From: CAJCIY01 sp036379355 | Lineage (GTDB): Bacteria; Actinomycetota; Actinomycetes; Mycobacteriales; CAJCIY01 | Reading direction: 5' to 3' | Length of the DNA: 42,330 bases | NCBI GenBank assembly: GCA_036379355.1 | Contig: DASVGV010000131.1 | Span: 1 to 42,330, forward strand | Part shown: positions 7,555-15,035 of the stretch, one piece after another | How positions within the stretch are numbered: the stretch's first letter is position 1 | Layout of the letters: the number at the start of each line of letters is the position of its first letter | Notes under the pieces: model-generated | Told to the model about the DNA's origin: nothing | The model's database searches: none | Seen by the model: the letters and a program-made list of their open reading frames with translations, nothing else | Position numbers and translations under genes: made by a program

Positions 7555-8376
7555 GTGAGCACGTCGACCCTGCGCACCGGACGGAAGCGCGGTCGCGGTC
7601 GCGCCGCGGCGGGGCCGGCGCCCGGACGCGAGCCCGTAGGATCGAGGGGTGCCGGACCGGCCGATCGCCGTTCCCGCCCGCGCACGTTCCCGAAGGAGCT
7701 TCTCGTCGAGACCACCCAGCACGACACGGCCCAGTCGCCGGACGCGACCGAGCGCGCCGACGCGCTCGAGTCCGACACGTCCGATCCCCGGGCGACCGAG
7801 ACCGAGGGCGAGCGGCGCGAGCGGTTCGAGCGCGACGCCCTGCCGTTCCTCGACCAGCTCTACGCCGCGGCCATGCGCATGACCCGGAACCCGGCCGACG
7901 CCGAGGACCTGGTGCAGGAGACGTTCGTGAAGGCGTACGCCGCCTTCCACCAGTTCCGGCCGGGCACCAACCTGAAGGCCTGGCTCTACCGCATCCTGAC
8001 CAACACGTTCATCAACTCCTACCGCAAGAAGCAGCGCCAGCCGCAGCAGAACCCGACCGAGCAGATCGAGGACTGGCAGCTGGCCGCCGCGGAGGCGCAC
8101 ACGTCGCAGGGGCTGCGCAGCGCCGAGATGGACGCCCTCGACCACCTGCCGGACTCGGACGTCAAGGAAGCGCTCCAGAACCTGCCCGAGGACTTCCGGA
8201 TGGCGGTCTACTACGCCGACGTCGAGGGGTTCTCGTACAAGGAGATCGCGGAGATCATGGGCACGCCGATCGGGACCGTGATGAGCCGCCTGCACCGAGG
8301 TCGTCAGGGCCTGAAAAAGCAGCTCCGCGAGTACGCCGTCGAGCGCGGGCTCGTCCGCACGGGGTCGGAGGGCTAG
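7555..8376 (+). CDS. sigR: ECF sigma factor SigR (SigH family), thiol-oxidative stress
   Basis: A group 4 sigma factor controlling thiol-stress genes. Region 2 is present (RMTRNPADAEDLVQETFVKA, FRPGTNLKAWLYRIL, FINSYRKKQR), and region 4 ends with YADVEGFSYKEIAEIMGTPI and VMSRLHRGR. The match to SigR/SigH is strong. From the GTG at 7555 the protein has 273 residues, comparable to the long SigR' isoform of Streptomyces. A second start region is likely: GAAGGAG at 7692-7698 would position an initiation codon at 7699-7705, giving about 223 residues like the short isoform, but no ATG, GTG or TTG is there. The stop is 2 nt before rsrA, so the two are translationally coupled. Confidence 0.95.
   Translation: MSTSTLRTGRKRGRGRAAAGPAPGREPVGSRGAGPADRRSRPRTFPKELLVETTQHDTAQSPDATERADALESDTSDPRATETEGERRERFERDALPFLDQLYAAAMRMTRNPADAEDLVQETFVKAYAAFHQFRPGTNLKAWLYRILTNTFINSYRKKQRQPQQNPTEQIEDWQLAAAEAHTSQGLRSAEMDALDHLPDSDVKEALQNLPEDFRMAVYYADVEGFSYKEIAEIMGTPIGTVMSRLHRGRQGLKKQLREYAVERGLVRTGSEG
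7637..7642 (+). promoter_or_regulatory. Candidate internal -10 for a short sigR transcript
   Basis: TAGGAT lies inside the N-terminal extension of sigR. A transcript starting near 7649 would place the GAAGGAG motif at 7692 in its leader. No good -35 was seen, so this is a candidate for the constitutive second promoter known at sigR of streptomycetes. Confidence 0.35.
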
Positions 8377-8378
8377 TC

Positions 8379-8681
8379 ATGGGACACCACGACGACGTGG
8401 AGTGCCGGGAGGTCCTGGCCGAGTTGTGGACCTTCCTGGACGGCGAGCCGACCAAGCACAGTCGCGCGGTGATCCAGGGACATCTCGACGACTGCACGCC
8501 CTGCCTGCGCAAGTACGGCATCGAGAAGGAGGTCAAGGCGCTGGTGGCCCGCTGCTGCGGGCACGAGGAGACGCCGGTGGACCTTCGCGAGCGCGTACTG
8601 GTCGCTCTGCGCAGCACCACCGTGGTGTCGGACGGCACGTCGACGACGGTGACCTCGGCGTCGGTCGAGATCGAGGGCTGA
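8379..8681 (+). CDS. rsrA: Zinc-binding anti-sigma factor RsrA/RshA
   Basis: A 100-residue ZAS-type anti-sigma factor that holds SigR while reduced and releases it on disulfide formation. The H-x3-C-x2-C motif is at His35, Cys39 and Cys42 (HLDDCTPC), with the extra Cys9 expected as zinc ligand and redox partner, and the Cys59-Cys60 pair that RsrA of Streptomyces also has. The Streptomyces N-terminal Cys3 is absent here; residues 3-4 are His-His. The gene starts 2 nt after the sigR stop and is followed by a strong stem-loop. Confidence 0.94.
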   Translation: MGHHDDVECREVLAELWTFLDGEPTKHSRAVIQGHLDDCTPCLRKYGIEKEVKALVARCCGHEETPVDLRERVLVALRSTTVVSDGTSTTVTSASVEIEG

Positions 8682-8686
8682 CCTGC

Positions 8687-8715
8687 GCCCCACCGGGCCG
8701 CTTGTCCGGTGGGGC
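8687..8715 (+). terminator. Stem-loop terminator after sigR-rsrA
   Basis: A perfect 10-bp stem (GCCCCACCGG / CCGGTGGGGC) closes a 9-nt loop, 6 nt after the rsrA stop. No U-run follows. It lies between convergent genes and may serve both strands. Confidence 0.7.
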
Positions 8716-8763
8716 CACGTCGAGCGCGCTGTTCGCGGCGTCGCCCCCGGCGGGTAAGTGGGG

Positions 8764-9381
8764 TCAGTCGCTCCTCATCTGAGGGCGCCCCGGTGGCGGC
8801 GGCGGCACACCGGTGCTGACTGCTGGTCCACCGGGCGGGGGTGGCAGCACCGCGCCCTGGCCGCGGACCCGGCGGCGCATGGCCTGCGCCACCATCAGGC
8901 CCGCGCCCGCCGCGACCAGGACGTCGCCGGCTGACAGGACCTGGGGCTGCCACGGCAGCGGCAGCGGGATCCGGTCGTCGAGGAGCGCCAGCCGCGTCGA
9001 GCCGTCCGCGACGGCGTGCCGCGGGTCGTCGTACAGCGGCCCCGTCGCAACGCCCGCGCGCGCGGCCGCGGACAGCTCCACCGGCATGGCGCCGTTGGCC
9101 ACGATCACGAGGGCGTTGGCTGCCAGGCCGACCGCGAGCAGCAGCCGCCCGGCCAGCCGGCCGTTGAACGCCAGCCAGCCGAGGGCCAGCAGCAGGCTGA
9201 CCACGAGGACCGCGGCGTACGCCCAGCCGCCCAGGGCGAACGCTGCCGCCACCTGCAGCGCCACCGCCAGCAGCAGCACGGGCACGTACCGCAGCCGCGC
9301 GGTCTCCAGGCGGGATAACGACCCGCCCAGGGCCCAACCGATCAGCAGACCGCCGACCACCGCGATCAGCACGAACAGCAT
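8764..9381 (-). CDS. DUF5317 membrane protein
   Basis: A 205-residue membrane protein that fits DUF5317. The N-terminal half has about four hydrophobic segments (about 2-20, 32-52, 55-72 and 78-95), and another lies near 145-165. The conserved-looking start LLIGWALGGSLSRLE with a following Arg-rich loop is typical of this family. The C-terminus is a Pro/Gly-rich cytoplasmic tail. No function is known. It is divergent from the biotin carboxylase gene; a -10-like CAGACT sits 7 nt before its ATG. It converges on rsrA. Confidence 0.8.
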   Translation of the reverse strand: MLFVLIAVVGGLLIGWALGGSLSRLETARLRYVPVLLLAVALQVAAAFALGGWAYAAVLVVSLLLALGWLAFNGRLAGRLLLAVGLAANALVIVANGAMPVELSAAARAGVATGPLYDDPRHAVADGSTRLALLDDRIPLPLPWQPQVLSAGDVLVAAGAGLMVAQAMRRRVRGQGAVLPPPPGGPAVSTGVPPPPPGRPQMRSD

Positions 9382-9388
9382 GTGGCAC

Positions 9389-9394
9389 AGTCTG
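9389..9394 (-). promoter_or_regulatory. Candidate -10 for leaderless DUF5317 gene
   Basis: CAGACT on the reverse strand ends 7 nt before the ATG at 9381. It departs from TANNNT at the first base, so this is a weaker call. Confidence 0.3.
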
Positions 9395-9446
9395 GCCGCG
9401 TGGGCCGGCTTCCGGCCGCGGCGGCGCGCGAAGGAGGACGGTCGGG

Positions 9447-10790
9447 GTGTTCGACGTCGTGCTGGTGGCCAACCGCGGCGAGATCGCCCGGCGCATCATC
9501 CGCACCCTGCACGTGATGGGCATCCGTGCGGTGGCGGTGCACAGCGAGGCCGATGCCGGTGCGCTGCACGTGGCCGAGGCCGACGAGGCGGTGCTGCTCG
9601 GCGGCGCCGCGCCCGCGGAGTCGTACCTCGACGTGGCCAAGGTCCTCGAGGCGGCGGACCGGACGGGTGCGCAGGCGATCCATCCCGGGTACGGGTTCCT
9701 GTCCGAGAACGCCGGCTTCGCGCAGGCGGTGCTCGACAGCGGCCGCGGCTGGGTGGGCCCGTCGCCGGCGTGCATCACCGCGATGAGCGACAAGGTCAAC
9801 GCGCGCAACCTGATGAGCGCCGCCGGCGTGCCCGTGGCCGCCGGGACCCGCGAGCCGGTGCTCGACGCCGACGCCGCGGTCGTCGCCGCGCGCGACCTCG
9901 GTTACCCGCTCATGGTGAAGGCGTCGGCCGGCGGCGGGGGGATCGGCATGGGTGTGGCCGAGGACGAGCCCGGCCTGCGGGCGGCGTTCGAGACGGCGCG
10001 CAGCCGAGCCGAGCGGTTCTTCGGGTCGCCGGAGATCCTGCTCGAGCGGTACGTCCGGGGGGCCCGGCACGTCGAGGTGCAGGTGCTGGGCCTGGCCGAC
10101 GGCACCGTGCTGGCGCTGGGGGAGCGGGACTGCTCGGTGCAGCGGCGGCACCAGAAGGTCGCCGAGGAGACGCCGTCGCCGGGAGTGGGCTCCGATCTGC
10201 GCGCGCGGATGTTCGCGGCGGCCGTCGCCGCCGGCCAGGCCGTCGGCTACGAGGGTGCGGGCACCGTCGAGTGCCTGGTGGACCCGGGCCGGCAGGACTT
10301 CTTCTTCCTCGAGATGAACACCCGCCTGCAGGTCGAGCACGCGGTCACCGAGCTGGTCACCGGTCTCGATCTGGTGGCCGAGCAGCTCCGCGTCGCCGCC
10401 GGCGACCCGCCGGGGTTCGACCCGGCGGCGCCGCCGGTCCCGACCGGCCACGCGATCGAGCTGCGGGTGTACGCCGAGGACCCGCAGCGGTTCCTGCCCG
10501 GCCCCGGGACCATCACCCGCTGGGTGGAGCCGTCCGGCGACGGCATCCGGGTGGACGCGGGCTATCACGACGGCGACACGGTCACGCCGTACTACGACCC
10601 GCTGCTCGCCAAGCTCTGCGCGTACGGAACCGACCGGGCGGAGGCCCTCGCGCGGCTGCGCGCGGCGGTCGCCGCGTTCGTCGTCGACGGGCCCAAGGTG
10701 AACCTGCCGTTCTTCGCCGAGCTGCTCGCCGAGCCGGAGTTCGTCAGCGGCGACTACGACACCGGGATCATCGAGCGGATGCGGTCCTAG
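9447..10790 (+). CDS. Stand-alone biotin carboxylase (acyl-CoA carboxylase subunit)
   Basis: A 447-residue ATP-grasp biotin carboxylase that should carboxylate biotin on a carrier using ATP and bicarbonate. The N-terminal VLVANRGEIARRIIRT, the GYGFLSENA segment, the ATP-grasp glycine loop (KASAGGGGIGMG, about 159-170) and the catalytic EMNTRLQVEH region (about 287-296) are all present. It has no biotinyl domain, in contrast to actinobacterial AccA-type fusions of about 600 residues. The GTG start is preceded by AAGGAGG at 9431-9437. The separate 70-residue biotin carrier gene follows 60 bp downstream and is the obvious partner. No carboxyltransferase gene is nearby. Confidence 0.93.
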   Translation: MFDVVLVANRGEIARRIIRTLHVMGIRAVAVHSEADAGALHVAEADEAVLLGGAAPAESYLDVAKVLEAADRTGAQAIHPGYGFLSENAGFAQAVLDSGRGWVGPSPACITAMSDKVNARNLMSAAGVPVAAGTREPVLDADAAVVAARDLGYPLMVKASAGGGGIGMGVAEDEPGLRAAFETARSRAERFFGSPEILLERYVRGARHVEVQVLGLADGTVLALGERDCSVQRRHQKVAEETPSPGVGSDLRARMFAAAVAAGQAVGYEGAGTVECLVDPGRQDFFFLEMNTRLQVEHAVTELVTGLDLVAEQLRVAAGDPPGFDPAAPPVPTGHAIELRVYAEDPQRFLPGPGTITRWVEPSGDGIRVDAGYHDGDTVTPYYDPLLAKLCAYGTDRAEALARLRAAVAAFVVDGPKVNLPFFAELLAEPEFVSGDYDTGIIERMRS

Positions 10791-10804
10791 CCGCGGGCCC
10801 GAAA

Positions 10805-10824
10805 GGGGCGACTAGGGTCGCCCC
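10805..10824 (+). terminator. Stem-loop between biotin carboxylase and carrier genes
   Basis: A perfect 8-bp stem (GGGGCGAC / GTCGCCCC) closes a TAGG tetraloop. It could be a partial terminator or processing site between the two genes. The loop and right arm also spell TAGGGT, a possible -10, so an operator role is an alternative. Confidence 0.5.
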
Positions 10825-10850
10825 GTCGGACGAAGCCCGAGGGAGGACGA

Positions 10851-11063
10851 GTGGCCGAGCTGCGCGCGGAGATGGTGGCGAACGTCTGGAAGGTCGTGGC
10901 CGCCGAGGGCGACGCGGTCAGCGAGGGCGACACGATCGTCATCCTCGAGTCGATGAAGATGGAGATCCCGGTCCTCGCGGAGTCCGGCGGGACGCTCTCG
11001 CGCCTCGCCGTGACCGAGGGACAGGTGGTCCAGGAGGGTGACCTGATCGGGGTCATCGACTAG
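10851..11063 (+). CDS. Biotinyl-domain carrier protein, TB7.3-like
   Basis: A 70-residue protein made only of a biotin/lipoyl-attachment domain. The biotinylation motif ESMKMEIPV places the acceptor at Lys36. It closely resembles the mycobacterial biotinylated protein TB7.3 (Rv3221c), which also lies between the sigH-rshA genes and pdtaS. The GTG start has GGGAGGACGA upstream. It should accept carboxyl groups from the biotin carboxylase encoded just upstream and pass them to an unlinked carboxyltransferase (inference). A lipoyl carrier is unlikely given the MKM motif. Confidence 0.93.
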   Translation: MAELRAEMVANVWKVVAAEGDAVSEGDTIVILESMKMEIPVLAESGGTLSRLAVTEGQVVQEGDLIGVID

Positions 11064-11064
11064 C

Positions 11065-11085
11065 GGCGCCGGCCGGTTTGGCGCC
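11065..11085 (+). terminator. Short GC stem-loop after the biotin carrier gene
   Basis: GGCGCC occurs twice separated by 9 nt; because GGCGCC is self-complementary the copies can pair into a 6-bp stem. It starts 2 nt after the carrier stop. A weak terminator is plausible. Confidence 0.35.
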
Positions 11086-11127
11086 CCGCGCCTCAAGCGG
11101 CGCCCCCGCGGGGCCGATGCAGCCACT

Positions 11128-12207
11128 GTGGCGAGCCAGATCAACAGCTACCTGCGCGCTCTCGTGGACTCGGGGGGCTCCGACCTGCACTGCAAGGTCG
11201 GCTCGCCGCCGCGCGTCCGCATCGACGGGGTGCTGCGCCGGCTCCAGACGCCGGACCTGACAGCGGTCGACACCGAGTCCATCGTGACCGAGGTTCTCCG
11301 CGCCGACCTGGTCGACGAGTTCCGCCGGACGAACGAGGCCGACTTCGCGTACAGCGTCGAGGGCATCGGCCGCTTCCGGGTCAACGCCTTCCGGGCGCGC
11401 GGCTCGTGCGGCGTCGTCTTCCGGCGGGTCAGCGTCGGCGCGATTCCGCTGGCCGATCTGGGCGTCCCCCCCGTGCTGGGCACGCTCGCTCTCGAGCCGC
11501 GCGGTCTCATCCTCGTCACCGGGCCCACCGGCTCGGGAAAGACCACGACGCTGGCCGGCATGGTCGACACGATCAACGAGCAGCGCGACGTGCACATCGT
11601 CACGATCGAGGACCCGATCGAGGTCATGCACTTCGACAAGCGCGCCATGGTCAACCAGCGCGAGGTACGGGTCGACACCAGCGACTTCAACTCGGCCCTG
11701 CGGGCCGCCATGCGCCAGGACCCCGACGTGATTCTTGTCGGCGAGATGCGCGACCAGGAGACCGTGCAGGCCGCGCTGACCGCCGCCGAGACCGGTCACC
11801 TGGTCATGTCGACCCTGCATACGACCGACGCACAGGAGACGGTCGCCCGCATCATCGACTTCTTCGCCCCGCACGAGCAGAAGCAGATCCGGATGTCGCT
11901 GGCCGGCGCCCTGCGCGGCATCGTCTGCCAGCGCCTCGTGCCCCGCGCCGACGGACAGGGGCGCTGCGTCGCGATGGAGATCATGCTCAACACCGGCCGG
12001 CTGGCCGAGGCGATCGTCGACCCGGACAAGACCAACACCATGACCGCGTTGATCGCGGACGGCGCGTACTACGGCATGCAGACGTTCGACCAGCACCTGA
12101 TCACGCTCATCCGCGACGGCGTGGTCACGCTCGAGGACGCGATGACCGTCTCGTCGGCGCCGCACGACCTGACCGTCGCTCTCCGCCGCCTGGGGCTCGT
12201 GGCCTGA
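11128..12207 (+). CDS. PilT/PilU-like secretion ATPase (orphan)
   Basis: A 359-residue PilT-family ATPase. It has the small N-terminal domain (SGGSDLHCKVGSPPRVRIDG, the PilT signature), Walker A GPTGSGKT at 132-139, the Asp box with EDPIE near 161-165, Walker B DPDVILVGEMRD at 198-209 and the His box STLHTTD at 228-234. In piliated bacteria PilT powers pilus retraction. The usual C-terminal AIRNLIRE motif is replaced by a TALIADGAYYGMQTFDQHL segment, as in PilU-like and other variants. No pilin, PilB, PilC or prepilin peptidase gene lies in the window. The start is GTG at 11128. Confidence 0.88.
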   Translation: MASQINSYLRALVDSGGSDLHCKVGSPPRVRIDGVLRRLQTPDLTAVDTESIVTEVLRADLVDEFRRTNEADFAYSVEGIGRFRVNAFRARGSCGVVFRRVSVGAIPLADLGVPPVLGTLALEPRGLILVTGPTGSGKTTTLAGMVDTINEQRDVHIVTIEDPIEVMHFDKRAMVNQREVRVDTSDFNSALRAAMRQDPDVILVGEMRDQETVQAALTAAETGHLVMSTLHTTDAQETVARIIDFFAPHEQKQIRMSLAGALRGIVCQRLVPRADGQGRCVAMEIMLNTGRLAEAIVDPDKTNTMTALIADGAYYGMQTFDQHLITLIRDGVVTLEDAMTVSSAPHDLTVALRRLGLVA

Positions 12208-12254
12208 TCACGGCCCGGCGCGGTCCGCCGGGGGACTCTGCCAGGATCGGGCGG

Positions 12255-13136
12255 GTGAGCACCGACCAGCTGCCGGACACCGGCGCCGACCTGGTTTTGC
12301 TGCTCGACCTCGAGCAGATCGAGGACAACATCTACCGCGGCCTGTCGCCGCACACCGGCCAGCAGCGGATCTTCGGCGGGCAGGTCGCGGGCCAGGCCCT
12401 CGTGGCCGCGGGACGGACGGTCCCGCCGGACCGGACGGTGCACTCCCTGCACGCGTACTTCCTCGTCGCCGGCGACCCCAGCGTGCCGGTCGTCTACCAG
12501 GTCGACCGGATCCGGGACGGACGCTCGTTCACGACGCGCCGCGTGGTCGCAGTCCAGCACGGCCGCGCGATCTTCCATCTGTCGGCGTCGTTCCAGGTTG
12601 CCGAGGAGGGGGTCGAGCACCAGGACGCGATGCCGGACGTCCCGGACCCCGACGACCTGCCGACCATGGCCGACCTGCTCGCGCCGTACCCGGAGCTGCT
12701 CGCCGACCACCTGGCCCGGCCGATGCTGATCGAGCGGCGGTACGTCGGCCGCCCGCCGTTCGTTCCGCGCGGCGACGGCGAGCCGGTCACCGCCGGGAGC
12801 GGCGTCTGGATCAAGGCCGGCGCCCTGCCCGACGACCCGCTCGTGCACGTGTGCGCGTTGACGTACGCGAGCGACATGACCCTCCTCGACAGCGTCCTGC
12901 TGCCGCACGACATGTCGTTCTGGCGCGACACCGTCAGCGGGGCGAGCCTCGACCACGCGATGTGGTTCCACCGTCCGTTCCGCGCCGACCAGTGGCTGTT
13001 GTACGCGCAGCACTCGCCGGCGGCCGGTGGCGGCCGCGGCCTCGCGACCGGACGGATCTTCAGCCGGCACGGCGAGCTGCTCGTGTCGGTCGTGCAGGAA
13101 GGACTGGTCCGGCGGCCCCGGGCCGCGGCGTCCTGA
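12255..13136 (+). CDS. tesB: Acyl-CoA thioesterase II (TesB family)
   Basis: A 293-residue double-hotdog thioesterase that hydrolyses acyl-CoA. Family landmarks are IFGGQVAGQALVAA and VHSLHAYFLVAGD in the first hotdog and TYASDMTLLDS with catalytic Asp207 and Thr209, then ASLDHAMWFHRPFRADQWLLY, and a Gln in VVQEGLVR near the C-terminus. The length is normal. A -10-like CAGGAT lies 7 nt before the GTG, so translation may be leaderless. It lies between the PilT-like gene and pdtaS, which starts 3 nt after its stop. Confidence 0.93.
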   Translation: MSTDQLPDTGADLVLLLDLEQIEDNIYRGLSPHTGQQRIFGGQVAGQALVAAGRTVPPDRTVHSLHAYFLVAGDPSVPVVYQVDRIRDGRSFTTRRVVAVQHGRAIFHLSASFQVAEEGVEHQDAMPDVPDPDDLPTMADLLAPYPELLADHLARPMLIERRYVGRPPFVPRGDGEPVTAGSGVWIKAGALPDDPLVHVCALTYASDMTLLDSVLLPHDMSFWRDTVSGASLDHAMWFHRPFRADQWLLYAQHSPAAGGGRGLATGRIFSRHGELLVSVVQEGLVRRPRAAAS

Positions 13137-13139
13137 CCG

Positions 13140-14615
13140 GTGGCGACGCTCGCGGAGCTGATCCGGGCCCACACCGACCTGCCGGACGGGTCGGTCGACC
13201 ACCTGCGCGCACTGGTCGCCGACTGGCAGCTGCTGTCGGACCTGTCGTTCGCCGACCTGTCGCTGTGGGTCCGCAGCACGAACCGCGACTTCGTCTGCGT
13301 CGCCCACGTCCGCCCGGTGACAGCGGCGACCGCGCACGAGAGCGACCAGGTCGGCCGGCGGATCGCGTCGGGCGAGCTGGCCGCGGTCGAGTCGGCGTGG
13401 CGCGAGCAGCGGTTCGTCCGCGAGGGCGAGCCGATCTGGGCCGGCGGTACGCCGCTGCGCCAGGAAGCGCTGCCGGTGCACCACGGCGGCCTCCCGGTCG
13501 CCGTGGTCACCCGCGACACGAACCTCTCGGCCGTACGGACGCCGTCTCAGCTGGAGCTGACCTACCTCGCCACGGCAGGGGACCTGCTCCAGATGGTCGC
13601 CGAGGGGCGCTTCCCGTTCCCGCGGCAGACCGAGCAGCAGGCCGAGCCGCCGCGGGTCGGCGACGGGTTCCTGCGCCTCGACGCCGGAGGCACGGTCGTG
13701 TTCGCGAGCCCGAACGCGCTGTCCGCGTACCGGCGTCTCGGCTTGTCGGGGAACCTCACCGGCGAGCGGCTGCGGGTGGCGCACGAGAACCTCGGCGTGG
13801 TCGGGGCACCGATCTGGCGGACGCTCGCCACGCGGCGGCCCGAGTCGGGGGACGTGGAGGGGACGAGTGGCACCGAGCTGTCCCTGCGCGCCGTGCCGAT
13901 CCTGCCGGGCGACGAGCTGCGCGGCGCCGCCGTTCTCCTGCGGGACGTCACGGAGGTACGCCGCCGGGAGCGGGCGTTGCTGTCGAAGGACGCGACGATC
14001 CGCGAGATCCACCACCGGGTGAAGAACAACCTGCAGACCGTCGCCGCCCTCCTTCGGCTCCAGGCGCGGCGTACGGACGCGGAGGAGGCGCGGCTGGCGC
14101 TGGTGGAGTCGGTCCGCCGGGTGACCTCGATCGCGCTGGTGCACGAGACGCTGTCGCAGACCCTCGACGAGATTGTCGGATTCGACGCAGTGGCCGACCA
14201 GGTCGCGGCCAGCGTCCTGGAACTGGCCGCGACCGGCCGCCGCGCGACCGTCCGGCGCACCGGTTCGTTCGGGGACCTGCCCGCGACCGTGGCCACCCCG
14301 CTCGCGCTCGTGCTCTCGGAGCTGCTGTCCAACGCGGTCGAGCACGCGTACGCGGGCGAGGGCGGCAGCCTGGAGGTGCGCGTCGACCGGGGCAGCGCGG
14401 GGATGGAGGTCGTCGTCGCCGACGACGGGGCGGGCCTGCCCGCGGACTTCGAGCTCGAGGGCTCGACCCGGCTCGGGCTCCAGATCGTCCGCGCGTTGGT
14501 GGTGGGGGAGATGCGGGGCACGATCGTGCTGCGCCCGCGGACCCCGCAGGGCACGGAGGCGGTCGTCGCGATCCCGGCCGCCCAGCTGGTCGAGATGCCG
14601 CTCGGCCCGGGCTGA
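13140..14615 (+). CDS. pdtaS: Sensor histidine kinase, PdtaS-like
   Basis: A 491-residue cytoplasmic kinase with the domain order of mycobacterial PdtaS: an N-terminal GAF-like domain (about 1-155), a PAS-like domain (about 170-275), a HisKA_2 dimerisation region with the phospho-acceptor in EIHHRVKNNLQT (His291/His292), and a HATPase with N box ELLSNAVEHAY and DDGAGLP. No membrane segment is seen. PdtaS signals to an ANTAR response regulator (PdtaR), which is unlinked in mycobacteria and absent from this window. Its position next to whiB1 and the TB7.3-like gene matches the mycobacterial order. It starts with GTG 3 nt after tesB. Confidence 0.93.
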   Translation: MATLAELIRAHTDLPDGSVDHLRALVADWQLLSDLSFADLSLWVRSTNRDFVCVAHVRPVTAATAHESDQVGRRIASGELAAVESAWREQRFVREGEPIWAGGTPLRQEALPVHHGGLPVAVVTRDTNLSAVRTPSQLELTYLATAGDLLQMVAEGRFPFPRQTEQQAEPPRVGDGFLRLDAGGTVVFASPNALSAYRRLGLSGNLTGERLRVAHENLGVVGAPIWRTLATRRPESGDVEGTSGTELSLRAVPILPGDELRGAAVLLRDVTEVRRRERALLSKDATIREIHHRVKNNLQTVAALLRLQARRTDAEEARLALVESVRRVTSIALVHETLSQTLDEIVGFDAVADQVAASVLELAATGRRATVRRTGSFGDLPATVATPLALVLSELLSNAVEHAYAGEGGSLEVRVDRGSAGMEVVVADDGAGLPADFELEGSTRLGLQIVRALVVGEMRGTIVLRPRTPQGTEAVVAIPAAQLVEMPLGPG

Positions 14616-14777
14616 TCAGCCGCCGGCGATGCGGATGTGGACCAGCAGCAGCACGATGAGGTAGATCAGGAGCGCGAGGCCGATGAGCCCTGCGATCCGC
14701 AGGGGCCAGACCTGGCGCCAGTGTGGCAGCGGCTCGGTGGCGCGGGTGACGGGACGCCCGTAGACCTCACGGGCCAT
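14616..14777 (-). CDS. Small single-pass membrane protein downstream of whiB1
   Basis: A 53-residue protein. The first 26 residues are polar and basic, followed by one membrane helix (about 29-48, IAGLIGLALLIYLIVLLLV) and a short tail. It starts 3 nt after the whiB1 stop, so the two are probably co-transcribed. Its stop lies immediately next to the pdtaS stop on the other strand. The function is unknown. The tight spacing and the clean hydrophobic helix support a real gene, but it has no evident Shine-Dalgarno sequence. Confidence 0.65.
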   Translation of the reverse strand: MAREVYGRPVTRATEPLPHWRQVWPLRIAGLIGLALLIYLIVLLLVHIRIAGG

Positions 14778-14780
14778 CGG

Positions 14781-15035
14781 TCAGGCGCTGGCGCGCGCCC
14801 GCGCGCGAGCGTTGCGGCGCTTGAGCGCGCGCCGCTCATCCTCGGACAGGCCACCCCAGACGCCTGCGTCCTGGCCGGTCTCCATCGCCCACTGCAGGCA
14901 GGCCTCGGTCACGGAGCAGCGGCGACAGACCGCCTTGGCCGCCTCGGTCTGGTCGTACGCCGGGCCGGTGGTGCCGATCGGGAAGAACAGCTCCGGGTCC
15001 TCGTCACGGCAGGCCGCTTCGTGGCGCCAGTCCAT
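14781..15035 (-). CDS. whiB1: WhiB1, iron-sulfur transcriptional regulator
   Basis: An 84-residue WhiB1-type protein. The cluster cysteines are Cys9, Cys37, Cys40 and Cys46; DPELFFPIG, AVCRRCSVTEACLQWAMETGQDAGVWGGLSEDER and the Arg-rich C-terminus are close to mycobacterial WhiB1, an essential protein whose cluster reacts with nitric oxide and which binds the primary sigma factor. Synteny with pdtaS supports the name. A GAAAGG ribosome site lies before the ATG. The long upstream region (328 bp to the next gene) is the longest gene-free stretch of the window and likely carries its regulation. Confidence 0.95.
   Translation of the reverse strand: MDWRHEAACRDEDPELFFPIGTTGPAYDQTEAAKAVCRRCSVTEACLQWAMETGQDAGVWGGLSEDERRALKRRNARARARASA

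Noticed and set aside
7649..7882. A 77-codon GTG-started open frame inside sigR
   Set aside because: It is out of frame with sigR, rich in Arg/Ser/Pro, and has no Shine-Dalgarno motif. It is a shadow frame, though the GTG lies near a possible internal transcription start.
8813..9376. Plus-strand frame antisense to the DUF5317 gene
   Set aside because: The reverse-strand product has clear membrane helices and a family match; the plus frame is Arg/Ala/Pro/Ser-rich.
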